A stretch of DNA of 27,385 nt, from positions 1 to 27,385 of the forward strand of contig JAJYTJ010000036.1 in the NCBI GenBank assembly GCA_021793115.1, in the 5' to 3' direction. The notes under the pieces were generated by a model that saw only the letters and a list, made by a program, of their open reading frames with translations, had not been told where the DNA came from and searched no databases. A program made the translations under genes and the position numbers. Shown here one piece after another: positions 6,357 through 13,702 of this stretch (its first letter is position 1; each line of letters starts with the position of its first letter). This stretch comes from Actinomycetes bacterium (GTDB taxonomy: Bacteria > Actinomycetota > Actinomycetes > Actinomycetales > Cellulomonadaceae).

Positions 6357-8969
6357 ATGAGCCCCGAGACGTCGCAGCCCGTCACGGTCGACGGGCACCG
6401 CATCCGGCTCACCCACCTCGACAAGGTGCTCTACCCGCAGACGGGCACGACGAAGGGCGAGGTGCTCGACTACCTCGCCCGCATCGCGCCGGCGCTCCTG
6501 CCCCACGTGCGCCACCGGACGGCCACGCGCAAGCGCTGGCCCGACGGCGTCGAGGGCCCGGTGTTCTTCCAGAAGAACGCGGACGCCTCGACGCCGTCCT
6601 GGGTGCGCACGCACCGCATCCGGCACACGAGCTCGACGAACGACTACGTGCTGGTGGACGACCTGGCGACCCTCACCTGGCTGGGCCAGACGGCCACGCT
6701 CGAGATCCACGTGCCGCAGTGGCGCGTGGGCCGCGCCGGCGCGCACCTCGCGCCCGACCGGGTCGTGCTCGACCTCGACCCGGGCGAGGGCGCCGGCCTG
6801 CCGGAGTGCGCCCACGTGGCGCTCCTCGCGCGGGACATCCTGCGCGGCATGGGCCTGGACCCGATGCCCCTGACGAGCGGCTCCAAGGGCATCCACCTCT
6901 ACGCGGCGCTCGACGGCCGGCAGGACACCGACCAGGTGAGCGCGGTCGCCCACGAGCTGGCGCGCTACCTCGAGGCGGAGCACCCCGACCTCGTCGTGAG
7001 CGACATGAAGAAGTCGGTGCGGGCCGGCAAGGTGCTCGTCGACTGGTCGCAGAACAACGGCAGCAAGACGACGATCGCGCCGTACTCGCTGCGGGGGCGC
7101 GCGCAGCCCACGGTCGCGGCGCCGCGCACGTGGGAGGAGATCGCCGACCCCGGCCTGCGACACCTGACGTACGACGAGGTGCTGGCGCGCGTCGAGCGCG
7201 ACGGGGACCTGCTCGCGGGCCTCGCCGAGGGCCACCTCTCCCAGCTCGAGCCGACGCCCGAGCACCTCGCCCGCCTCGAGGCGTACCACGCCAAGCGCGA
7301 CCCGGCCCGCACCCCGGAGCCCTTCGGCAGCGGCGAGCCCCGCTCCGCCGGCACGCCGCCGCGGTTCGTCATCCAGGAGCACCACGCCCGCCGCCTGCAC
7401 TTCGACTTCCGGCTGGAGCACGAGGGCGTGCTCGTCTCGTGGGCCCTGCCCAAGGGCGAGCCCACCTCGTCGACGCAGAACCACCTCGCCGTGCAGACCG
7501 AGGACCACCCGCTGGCGTACGGCGACTTCGAGGGCGAGATCCCCAAGGGGGAGTACGGCGGCGGCACGGTCTCGATCTGGGACCGCGGCACGTACGACGA
7601 GGAGAAGTGGCGCGAGGGCGCCGAGGTCATCGTCACTCTGCACAGCGAGCGGCGCGGCTCGCGCCGGCTGGCGCTCATCCGCACGGGCAAGGGCGACGAC
7701 GAGAGCTCGTGGCTCATCCACCGGACCAAGGACCAGCCCGGGGACGCGCCCGACGAGGGCGCTGCAGCCCCGGGCGCGACCGACGAGAGCACCCCCGCCG
7801 CCGGTGCCGCCGACGAAAGCACTCCGCCCCCCGCTGCCGCCGACGAGAGCCCCGCAGAGCCCGGTGGGGCCGGCCGGGACTCCGGCCGCGCCGCGGAGGG
7901 CGCCTCACGGCCCGCGGGCCCGTCGCGGCCGCCGGTGCCGGCGGACGGGCCGGCCGAGGGGCGCGGCGCCGGGATCGTCGTGCCGCTGCGGCCGATGCTG
8001 GCCTCGCCGGCCACGGTCGGCGAACGGCGGGAGCTGACGGCCGACGGCACGGCGCGCGAACCGCGCTGGGCCTTCGAGATGAAGTGGGACGGCTACCGCG
8101 CGCTCGCGGTGGTCGAGGCCGCGGCCGACGGGAGCCGGCGGCTGCGGCTGCTCTCACGCACCGGGCAGGACCTCACGGCGGCGTACCCGGAGCTGCACGT
8201 GCTGGCCGAGCGGGTTCGGGGCGAGCTGCCGGTGGTGCTCGACGGTGAGGTCGTGGCGCTGGACACCGCCGGGCGCCCCGACTTCCGGCGACTGCAGCGG
8301 CACACCGGGACGGTGGACCTCATGGTGTTCGACGTGCTCCAGGCGGGGTCCCGGTCGCTGCTGGGCACGCCCTACGACGAGCGGCGCCGGCTGCTGGCCG
8401 ACGTCCTCGACCCCTCCCGCCCGGTGCACGTGCCGCCTGCCTTCGACGGCGACCTCGATGCGGCCATCGCGACGTCGCAACGGCTGGGGCTCGAGGGCGT
8501 CATGGCCAAGCGGCGGGACTCGACGTACCTGGCGGGGCGCCGCTCCCGGGCGTGGCTCAAGCTCAAGCACACGCTCATGCAGGAGGTGCTCGTCGTCGGC
8601 TGGCGGCCGCTGCACGCGGGCGAGCCCCGGTCCGACGACCGCTTCGTCGGCGGCCTGCTGCTGGCGGTGCCCGGCCCGGACGGCACGCTGCGCTACGCCG
8701 GCCGCGTGGGCACGGGGTTCACCGACGCGGAGCGCCGCGCGGCGGCCGCCCGGCTGGCCCCGCTCGAGCGCCGCACCCCTCCCCTTGAGGGCGTGCCGCG
8801 GATCGATGCCCGGCACGCCCGTTGGGTGCGCCCCTCCCTCGTCGGCGAGGTCGAGGCGGCCGAGTGGACCGGCGACCCATCGCGGGACGCCGAGGCCCGC
8901 CTGCGGGCGCCGTCGTGGCGCGGCTGGCGCGAGGACAAGCCTCCCCACGAGGTGACGCTCGACCTCTGA
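6357..8969 (+). CDS. ligD: Multifunctional non-homologous end-joining DNA ligase LigD
   Basis: The 870-aa protein contains all three LigD activities. The archaeo-eukaryotic primase-type polymerase domain is N-terminal (about residues 10-310, metal ligands D139 and D141 in VVLDLDPGEG). A 3'-phosphoesterase domain follows (about 335-461, with IQEHHARRLHFDFRLEHEG and a PKGEYGGG motif), and the ATP-dependent ligase is C-terminal (about 545-870, adenylated K576 in EMKWDGYRA, then LDGEVVA, EGVMAK and WLKLKH). The order Pol-PE-Lig differs from Pseudomonas LigD (PE first) and resembles the mycobacterial arrangement. A disordered Ala/Pro/Glu/Ser linker with repeated DES units lies at about 462-543. 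The ATG at 6357 has AGGAGGAG just upstream. It acts with Ku, encoded convergently, in template-directed repair of double-strand breaks. Confidence 0.97.
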   Translation: MSPETSQPVTVDGHRIRLTHLDKVLYPQTGTTKGEVLDYLARIAPALLPHVRHRTATRKRWPDGVEGPVFFQKNADASTPSWVRTHRIRHTSSTNDYVLVDDLATLTWLGQTATLEIHVPQWRVGRAGAHLAPDRVVLDLDPGEGAGLPECAHVALLARDILRGMGLDPMPLTSGSKGIHLYAALDGRQDTDQVSAVAHELARYLEAEHPDLVVSDMKKSVRAGKVLVDWSQNNGSKTTIAPYSLRGRAQPTVAAPRTWEEIADPGLRHLTYDEVLARVERDGDLLAGLAEGHLSQLEPTPEHLARLEAYHAKRDPARTPEPFGSGEPRSAGTPPRFVIQEHHARRLHFDFRLEHEGVLVSWALPKGEPTSSTQNHLAVQTEDHPLAYGDFEGEIPKGEYGGGTVSIWDRGTYDEEKWREGAEVIVTLHSERRGSRRLALIRTGKGDDESSWLIHRTKDQPGDAPDEGAAAPGATDESTPAAGAADESTPPPAAADESPAEPGGAGRDSGRAAEGASRPAGPSRPPVPADGPAEGRGAGIVVPLRPMLASPATVGERRELTADGTAREPRWAFEMKWDGYRALAVVEAAADGSRRLRLLSRTGQDLTAAYPELHVLAERVRGELPVVLDGEVVALDTAGRPDFRRLQRHTGTVDLMVFDVLQAGSRSLLGTPYDERRRLLADVLDPSRPVHVPPAFDGDLDAAIATSQRLGLEGVMAKRRDSTYLAGRRSRAWLKLKHTLMQEVLVVGWRPLHAGEPRSDDRFVGGLLLAVPGPDGTLRYAGRVGTGFTDAERRAAAARLAPLERRTPPLEGVPRIDARHARWVRPSLVGEVEAAEWTGDPSRDAEARLRAPSWRGWREDKPPHEVTLDL
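7758..7852 (+). repeat. In-frame repeats in the LigD interdomain linker
   Basis: Three imperfect tandem units of about 30-36 nt each encode a DES tripeptide followed by Ala/Pro-rich residues, between the phosphoesterase and ligase domains of LigD. Units keep the reading frame, so the array probably sets linker length. Copy number is likely to vary between strains. Confidence 0.6.
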
Positions 8970-8975
8970 CCCCCT

Positions 8976-9020
8976 GGTCCCCACCACCCGCACACCCGTC
9001 CCACCGGTCCCCACCACCCG
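8976..9020. repeat. Direct repeat in the C-rich flank of the ligD-ku spacer
   Basis: GGTCCCCACCACCCG occurs at 8976-8990 and again at 9006-9020, within a stretch rich in CCC runs immediately after the ligD stop. It mirrors in composition the G-rich array on the ku side of the same spacer. Confidence 0.7.
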
Positions 9021-9050
9021 ACCCCGTCCCAACCCGCCCCCACCGTTCGG

Positions 9051-9118
9051 CGAACACGGCAGTTGGTGTCGAACACGGCACTCCGGCCTGCCGTGTTCGA
9101 CACCAACTGCCGTGTTCG
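9051..9118. terminator. Perfect 30-bp inverted repeat between convergent ligD and ku
   Basis: The arms 9051-9080 and 9089-9118 are exact reverse complements over 30 bp with an 8-nt loop (CTCCGGCC). Each arm is itself two direct copies of CGAACACGGCA separated by GTTGGTGT, so four copies of the 11-mer are present. Position midway between two convergent stops suggests a bidirectional terminator. The internal repeat structure is more elaborate than a plain terminator and could instead be a REP-like element or a protein-binding site. Confidence 0.8.
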
Positions 9119-9141
9119 GCGAGGGGTGACGGCCGGACCGG

Positions 9142-9225
9142 AGGGGAGGGGACGGTGGGGAGGGGACGGAGGGGAGGGGACGGGGGGGAGGGGACGGTGG
9201 GGAGGGGACGGTGGGGAGGGGACGT
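9142..9225 (+). repeat. Six 14-bp G-rich tandem units (potential G-quadruplex)
   Basis: Six consecutive units of the form N-GGGGAGGGGACGG run from 9142 to 9225 (last two bases differ in unit six). The variable first base is A, T, A, G, T, T. Every unit supplies two runs of four G on the plus strand, enough for stacked G-quadruplexes. The array ends 18 nt before the ku stop codon, so it lies in the 3' untranslated region of ku as a C-rich sequence. Confidence 0.9.
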
Positions 9226-9243
9226 GGTGGTCCGTGACCGGCG

Positions 9244-10098
9244 TCAGCCCGTCTTCTTGCGGGCGCGGGAACGGGCGGGGGACTCGGCCTCGTCGGCCGC
9301 GCCGCCGCGCTTCGCCTTGGCCTCCGCGACGCTCTTGCGCAGCGCCTCCATGAGGTCGATGACCTCCGCGCCGCCGCCCTCCTCGGCACGCTCGCCGAAC
9401 GTCGCGGCGGTGTCCACCGCCTCGCCGCGCTCGAGCTTGGCCGTGACGAGCTGGCGCAGCTGCGCCTGGTACTCGTCGGTGTACTGCTCTGGCGCGAAGT
9501 CGCCCGCGAAGCTGTCGACCAGCTGCTTGCTCATGGCCAGCTCCCGGTCGGTGACCTGCACCTTCTCCGACAGCGACGGGAAGTCGGCTGCGCGCACCTC
9601 GTCGGCCCAGAGCAGGGTCTGCAGCACCAGCACGTCGCCACGCACGCGCAGCGCCGCCAGGCTGGTGCGTTGGCGCAGCGCGAACTTCACCACCGCGGTG
9701 CGGTCCGTCGCCTCGAGGGTCTGCCGCAGCAGCACGTACGCCTTCGTGGACGTCGAGCCGGGCTCGAGGTAGTACGTGCGGTCGAGCGTGATCGGGTCGA
9801 TCTGCTCGCTCGGCACGAACTCGACCACCTCGATCTCCCGATCCCGCTCGGCCGGTAGCGACGCGAGGTCGTCCTTGGTGAGCACCACCGTGCGCTCGCC
9901 GTCGTCGTACGCGCGGTCGATGTGCTCGTACGGCACCTGCTCGCCGTCGAGCTCGCACACCCGCTGGTACCGGATGCGGCCGCCGTCCGCGTCGTGCACC
10001 TGGTGCAGCGGCACGTCGTGGTCCTCGGTCGCGCTGTAGAGCTTGACCGGCACGTTGACGAGCCCGAAGGCGACCGACCCCTTCCACATCGCACGCAT
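9244..10098 (-). CDS. ku: Non-homologous end-joining protein Ku
   Basis: The 284-aa product begins MRAMWKGSVAFGLVNVPVKLYSAT, the hallmark N-terminus of bacterial Ku, and contains the conserved LHQVHDADGGRIRYQRVC-type segment, YDDGERTVVLTKDDL and the PEQYTDEY region near the C-terminal end of the core. The length fits the family. The tail is basic (ARSRARKKTG), as in other actinobacterial Ku proteins, where it helps DNA binding. Ku forms a homodimeric ring on DNA ends and recruits LigD, encoded head-on next to it. No Shine-Dalgarno site precedes the ATG. Instead a perfect 12-bp palindrome lies one base upstream (10100-10111). Confidence 0.97.
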   Translation of the reverse strand: MRAMWKGSVAFGLVNVPVKLYSATEDHDVPLHQVHDADGGRIRYQRVCELDGEQVPYEHIDRAYDDGERTVVLTKDDLASLPAERDREIEVVEFVPSEQIDPITLDRTYYLEPGSTSTKAYVLLRQTLEATDRTAVVKFALRQRTSLAALRVRGDVLVLQTLLWADEVRAADFPSLSEKVQVTDRELAMSKQLVDSFAGDFAPEQYTDEYQAQLRQLVTAKLERGEAVDTAATFGERAEEGGGAEVIDLMEALRKSVAEAKAKRGGAADEAESPARSRARKKTG

Positions 10099-10099
10099 A

Positions 10100-10111
10100 G
10101 GACCATGGTCC
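10100..10111. promoter_or_regulatory. 12-bp palindrome abutting the ku start codon
   Basis: GGACCATGGTCC is a perfect palindrome ending one base before the ku ATG. It replaces the expected ribosome site and could be an operator overlapping the transcription start or a hairpin at the mRNA 5' end. A short palindrome may also be chance. Confidence 0.4.
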
Positions 10112-10181
10112 CCCGTCCCCCGGCCGCCGGCCAGGGCTCGGTCCTCGGGCCCGGTGCCGGGGCCGCCTTCCGGCGCGCGGC

Positions 10182-10451
10182 TCAGTGGTGCCGCAAAGCG
10201 TCGATGAGCTGCCGCTTGGTCATGGACGACCGCCCGCGGATGCCCACCTCGGCCGCCCTACGGTGCAGCTGGTCGACGGTCCAGCCGGCGTAGTCGCCCG
10301 ACTCACCGCCCTGGGCCGCGACCGCGCTGCGGCCGCGGGCAGCGCTGGCGTTCGCGATGCGCGCCGACTTCTCCTTGCTGTTGCCCTCGTCGCGCAGCCT
10401 CTCGTCGAGGTCCTTGTCCTTGACGCTGGGACCCGGGTTCCGTCCTGGCAT
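10182..10451 (-). CDS. Small Rho-N-like (DUF7218-type) protein
   Basis: The 89-aa protein has an N-terminal DERLRDEGNSKEKSARIANA segment and a C-terminal helix-extended-helix element, WTVDQLHRRAAEVGI followed by SSMTKRQLIDALRHH, resembling the Rho termination factor N-terminal fold. Proteins with this two-part layout are common, small and abundant in actinobacteria and are often labelled DUF7218 or plasmid-stabilisation-like. A nucleic-acid-binding role is an inference from the fold. GGGAGGAC 4-9 nt before the ATG at 10451 fixes the start. It lies just upstream of ku on the same strand, separated by 83 nt. Confidence 0.85.
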   Translation of the reverse strand: MPGRNPGPSVKDKDLDERLRDEGNSKEKSARIANASAARGRSAVAAQGGESGDYAGWTVDQLHRRAAEVGIRGRSSMTKRQLIDALRHH

Positions 10452-10500
10452 GACGTCCTCCCTCGTTCCGGCACGGGGGCCGGTCGCCCCCGCGCGGCGG

Positions 10501-10740
10501 CTACTCCTCGACGCGGGCCTCGCGCACCTCCGCACCCGTCACGGGGTCGCGCCGCACCACCTGGCGCGACGCGAACCCACGCCGCCGCGGCAGCGCGAAC
10601 GACAGGATGATGGCCAGCAGACCCCCGGCCATGAGGATCCAGCCGACGAGGCTGAGGTCGATGCCGCTCACGTGGATCGACGTGGCGAACGCCAGCACGG
10701 CGCCCACCACGAGCAGGAAGATGCCCAGTCCGAGGTACAT
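10501..10740 (-). CDS. DUF6458-like small membrane protein
   Basis: The 79-aa protein has two hydrophobic helices, LGLGIFLLVVGAVLAFA and VGWILMAGGLLAIILSFAL, with a short extracytoplasmic loop containing VSGIDLSL. A basic tail follows (PRRRGFASRQVVRRDP). The G-I-F-L-x-x-V-G-A-x-L-A-F-A and D-L-x-x-V-G-W-I-L patterns match the DUF6458 family, whose function is not known. GGAGGAG 6 nt before the ATG is a strong ribosome site. It precedes the DUF7218-type gene by 49 nt on the same strand and may be co-transcribed with it and ku. Confidence 0.85.
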   Translation of the reverse strand: MYLGLGIFLLVVGAVLAFATSIHVSGIDLSLVGWILMAGGLLAIILSFALPRRRGFASRQVVRRDPVTGAEVREARVEE

Positions 10741-11003
10741 GACGACTCCTCCGGGGGGGGAGGTACCGGGCCCGCTCCGGACCCGCTCACCTGCGGGCGG
10801 CGGGGCCGCACCAGCGGGTGGGCGGCCGGCATGCTCGTCCACCGGCCGCCCAGCCACGGTAACGCGGCCCCCGGGCGGGCGCGCGGCGAGGACCGGGCCC
10901 AGCAGGCCGGGCTCGCGGCCGGTGCGCGCCCTTCCGCTTCGGCCGGGTCACCTGGAGAGCCGCTCGCGCAGGTCCGCGCGGACCCGGTCCAGGCCGCTCT
11001 GAG

Positions 11004-11021
11004 CCGACCCGCTCGGGTCGG
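11004..11021 (-). terminator. Hairpin downstream of the TRIC gene
   Basis: CCGACCC (11004-11010) and GGGTCGG (11015-11021) form a perfect 7-bp stem with a GCTC loop, 15 nt past the minus-strand stop codon at 11037. There is no clear T-run. The rest of the 10,741-11,036 spacer shows no gene. Confidence 0.5.
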
Positions 11022-11036
11022 TCCGCGCCGGTTGGG

Positions 11037-11789
11037 TCAGGCCGGGTCGCCCGGCGAGCCGGCCGCCGCGCCGCCGCCGTCGCCGTCGCCGTCGGGGGGC
11101 ACGGCGCTGTCGGGTCCGCCCACGCCCCGCCCGACGCCGCCCTGCGAGCGTCGCCACGCCCGAGCCGAGGCCGCGTCCGGCACCACCCAGCCCAACCGCA
11201 GCGAGAGCAGCCGGAACCCGATGACGAGCACGACGACGAGCCACTGCGTCGCCCCGTTGAGCCAGCCGGCGTGCCACAGCGCCGCCGTGAGGCCGGCGCC
11301 GACGAGCGCCGGGATGGCGTAGAGCCGGCGGTCCGCGAGCACAAGCGGCACCTCACTCACCAGGATGTCGCGCAGGATCCCGCCGCCGATGCCGGTGAGC
11401 AGCCCCACCACCACGGAGGCCGTGATCCCGGCGCCCATGCCGAGGGCCTTCATGGTGCCGAGGAGCACGAAGACGCCCAGCGCGCAGGCGTCGAGCACCA
11501 CCACCGCGCGCCGGTTGCGCGCCACGCGGGGGTGGAACAGGAGCACGGCCAGGCCCGCGAGCAGCGCGGTGACGATGTAGCTCCAGTCGGCGATCCCCAC
11601 CGGCGGGGTGGCGCCGATGAGCACGTCGCGCAGCATGCCGCCGCCGAGCCCCGTGGCCCAGGCCAGGACCAGGACGCCGAACAGGTCGAACTCCTTGCGC
11701 ACGGCCGCCAGCCCGCCGGACAGCGCGGCGACGAACACCCCCACGAGCTCCAGGCGGGTGTCCACCAGCAGGTGCGCCAGGTCGTTCAC
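11037..11789 (-). CDS. TRIC-type (UPF0126) cation channel family protein
   Basis: The product of about 250 aa has seven hydrophobic segments and an internal duplication, each half carrying the family motif: LGGGMLRDVLIG in the first and IGGGILRDILVS in the second. In prokaryotic TRIC channels these glycine triplets kink the helices lining the pore of each subunit of the trimer, which conducts monovalent cations. Some bacterial members were earlier labelled YadS or glycine transporters. The cytoplasmic tail is Gly/Asp-rich and disordered. I choose GTG at 11789 because GACAAT lies 7 nt upstream and fits a leaderless promoter. ATG at 11798 (253 aa) is possible but has no ribosome site. The gene is divergent from the ChrB-like gene. 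Confidence 0.88.
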   Translation of the reverse strand: MNDLAHLLVDTRLELVGVFVAALSGGLAAVRKEFDLFGVLVLAWATGLGGGMLRDVLIGATPPVGIADWSYIVTALLAGLAVLLFHPRVARNRRAVVVLDACALGVFVLLGTMKALGMGAGITASVVVGLLTGIGGGILRDILVSEVPLVLADRRLYAIPALVGAGLTAALWHAGWLNGATQWLVVVLVIGFRLLSLRLGWVVPDAASARAWRRSQGGVGRGVGGPDSAVPPDGDGDGGGAAAGSPGDPA

Positions 11790-11866
11790 GGCGCACATTG
11801 TCCACGGCCCGGCGGCGGGCCCGGGGTGCGCCTCACCCCGTGGGCCCACCGCCGGCGCGCGGCTCA

Positions 11867-11872
11867 TAGGAT
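11867..11872 (+). promoter_or_regulatory. -10 element of a leaderless promoter for the ChrB-like gene
   Basis: TAGGAT is a good match to the actinobacterial -10 consensus and ends exactly 6 nt before the ATG at 11879, which would put the transcript start on the start codon. No Shine-Dalgarno site is present. Confidence 0.6.
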
Positions 11873-11878
11873 CCGCGC

Positions 11879-12457
11879 ATGGCCTCCCCCGCCGCCGCAG
11901 CGCCCGCCGCCCCCGAGCCGGCCGAGCAGCGCTGGCTGCTGCTCGTCTACCGCATCCCGTCCGAGCCGACGCGCCTGCGCGCCGCCGTGTGGCGGCGGCT
12001 CAAGGCGCTCGGCGCGGTGTACCTGCAGAGCTCGGCGGCCACGCTGCCCTACAGCGCCGTCTCGGAGCGGGCGCTGCGCAAGCTCCAGCGCGAGATCCTC
12101 CAGATGGACGGCACCGCGGTGCTCCTGGAGTCGCGCGTGCTCGCGGGCGAGCAGAGCATCCTCAACGTGTTCCAGGCCGCGCGGACCGACGAGTACGAGG
12201 AGATCGTCGACCGCTGCCAGGGCTTCATCGCGGAGGTGGAGAAGGAGTACGCGAAGTCCCACTTCACGTACGCCGAGCTCGAGGAGAACGAGGTCGACTA
12301 CACCAAGCTCGTCACCTGGCTGAAGAAGGTGGTGGAGCGCGACGAGTTCGGGGCGCCCGGCCGCCGCGAGGCCGAGGAGGCCGTGGCCGGCTGCGAGCGG
12401 GCGCTCGAGGAGTACGCCGCGCGCGTGTACGCCGAGGAGTCGGAGGACGGGCGCTGA
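11879..12457 (+). CDS. ChrB N-terminal domain-like protein
   Basis: The 192-aa protein contains RWLLLVYRIPSEPTRLRAAV and WRRLKALGAVYLQSSAATLP, the pattern of the N-terminal domain of ChrB, a regulator or accessory protein of chromate resistance. The C-terminal ChrB domain is absent, and no ChrA chromate transporter is next to it, so a direct chromate role is not supported. The second half is helical and strongly acidic (AELEENEVDYTKL, CERALEEYAAR). Stand-alone ChrB-N proteins occur widely in actinobacteria with unknown function. The start is supported by the -10-like TAGGAT 6 nt upstream. It converges on the membrane protein gene ending at 12512. Confidence 0.8.
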   Translation: MASPAAAAPAAPEPAEQRWLLLVYRIPSEPTRLRAAVWRRLKALGAVYLQSSAATLPYSAVSERALRKLQREILQMDGTAVLLESRVLAGEQSILNVFQAARTDEYEEIVDRCQGFIAEVEKEYAKSHFTYAELEENEVDYTKLVTWLKKVVERDEFGAPGRREAEEAVAGCERALEEYAARVYAEESEDGR

Positions 12458-12478
12458 CGCGCCGCGATCCGGGACCGG

Positions 12479-12544
12479 GTCAGCCGCGCCGCGCGGAGCG
12501 TGCCGTAGGGGTCAGCCGCGCGCCGCGCGGAGCGTGCCGTAGGG
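12479..12544. repeat. Tandem duplication of the 3' end of the COG4280-like gene
   Basis: Copy 1 (12479-12510, 32 nt) lies outside the gene. Copy 2 (12511-12544, 34 nt) contains the last codons and stop of the minus-strand gene. They are identical except for one extra CG in copy 2. Reading the gene's strand, translation ends at the first stop, so the outer copy is untranslated. Confidence 0.9.
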
Positions 12545-13648
12545 GATGAGCAGCGCGAGCCCGGCGACGGCCAGCGCCCACGAGCCGGCCCACGCGCTCG
12601 CGAGGGCCACCGCGACCAGCGTCACGACGACGCCGGCAGCGACCTGCCAGTCGTCGCCGATGACGAAGTCGTACCAGAACAGCCCGAAGGCCTTGAGCCG
12701 CCCCGGCGTCCGGGCGGGCGCTGCCGATGCCGCGGGGCCGCCCGTCGCGACGGCTGCCGGGACGCTCGTCCCGACCGCTCCGGGGGCACCGGCCACGCCG
12801 CCGGCGACGGCGACCGCCGGGGCGCCGCCCTCACCGACCTGCTCGTCGGCGGCCGTCCACGCCTCGTCGGCCCCCACGAGCGCGCCGACGAGCGCCGGCA
12901 CCGGAGCCCCCACCGCCGGCTCGGGCCGGCCGCGCCGCAGCGTCCACACCAGGAGCCCGCAGTACGCGGCCACGGCCGGGGCGATCGCGAGCAGCGCCGC
13001 GTCCGACCCCGGCCACACGGCGCCGGCACCCTCGGCACCCCAGAACGCGCCGAAGCTCGCGAGCATGACGCCCACGACGAGCTTCAGCGTGTTCTCCGGC
13101 ACGCGCGACAGCGGGCCGCGCACCACCGCGCCGACGACCACGACGATGACGACCGCCGCGAGCGCCCCCATGACCGCCAGCGGGAGGTTCCCCTGGTTCG
13201 TCGCGAACGTCAGCACGATGAACACCACCTCGAGGCCCTCGAGCAGCACGCCCTTGAACGAGAGGGTGAAGGCGTACCAGTCCGAGACGCCGAGCCGGCT
13301 CTCGGCACTGGCCTCCTGGGCGGCCGCGACCTGCCGGCGGTAGATGACGTCCTCGTCGTGCAGCGCCTTGCGGCCGGACGCGCGGAGCACGGCCTTGCGC
13401 AGCCACTGCAGGCCGAACACGAGCAGCAGCCCGCCGACGCCGATCCGCAGCGCGGCGATGGGCAGCCGCATGATCGCGGGCCCGAACACCGCGACGCCGA
13501 CGGCGAGCACGAGGATCGCGATGACCGTCCCGGTCAGCGCGGAGCGCCAGCTCCGGGTGGCGCCGGCCGCCACCACGATGGTCGTCGCCTCGACGGCCTC
13601 GACGAGGCAGGCGAGGAAGACGGCGACGACGAGGGCGACAGCGGTCAT
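12512..13648 (-). CDS. COG4280-like membrane protein with paired ExxE motifs
   Basis: The 378-aa integral membrane protein has two similar halves. Helix 1 carries LVEAVEATTIV (E17, E20), and a later helix carries LLEGLEVVFIV (E137, E140). Such ExxE pairs in membrane helices recall the REGLE motif of FTR1/ILT iron permeases and the metal sites of related cation transporters, although the arginine is missing. It fits predicted membrane proteins of COG4280. A metal-transport role is an inference, strengthened by the Fbp-type ABC operon just upstream. A long Ala/Gly/Val/Pro-rich, probably disordered loop lies at about 250-325 before the last helices. GGGAG about 8 nt upstream supports the ATG. 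A TAAC-N4-GTTA dyad lies 42 nt before the start. Confidence 0.8.
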   Translation of the reverse strand: MTAVALVVAVFLACLVEAVEATTIVVAAGATRSWRSALTGTVIAILVLAVGVAVFGPAIMRLPIAALRIGVGGLLLVFGLQWLRKAVLRASGRKALHDEDVIYRRQVAAAQEASAESRLGVSDWYAFTLSFKGVLLEGLEVVFIVLTFATNQGNLPLAVMGALAAVVIVVVVGAVVRGPLSRVPENTLKLVVGVMLASFGAFWGAEGAGAVWPGSDAALLAIAPAVAAYCGLLVWTLRRGRPEPAVGAPVPALVGALVGADEAWTAADEQVGEGGAPAVAVAGGVAGAPGAVGTSVPAAVATGGPAASAAPARTPGRLKAFGLFWYDFVIGDDWQVAAGVVVTLVAVALASAWAGSWALAVAGLALLIPYGTLRAARG

Positions 13649-13690
13649 GGGTGGTCTCCCAGGGTCAGGGCGATAGTTCGCGTCAGAGAG

Positions 13691-13702
13691 TAACAGCGGT
13701 TA
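13691..13702. promoter_or_regulatory. TAAC-N4-GTTA dyad upstream of the COG4280-like gene
   Basis: TAACAGCGGTTA has the same half-sites and spacing as the dyad at 17744-17755 and sits at nearly the same distance from its start codon (42 versus 38 nt). It overlaps the stop codon of the upstream ABC ATPase gene. It is probably an operator shared by both units. Confidence 0.6.

Noticed and set aside
9142..9225. CRISPR array
   Set aside because: Units are 14 bp with no unique spacers and no cas genes near by; it is a minisatellite.
11879..12457. Chromate-resistance operon
   Set aside because: Only a ChrB-N-like domain is present, without ChrB C-terminal domain or a ChrA transporter near by.
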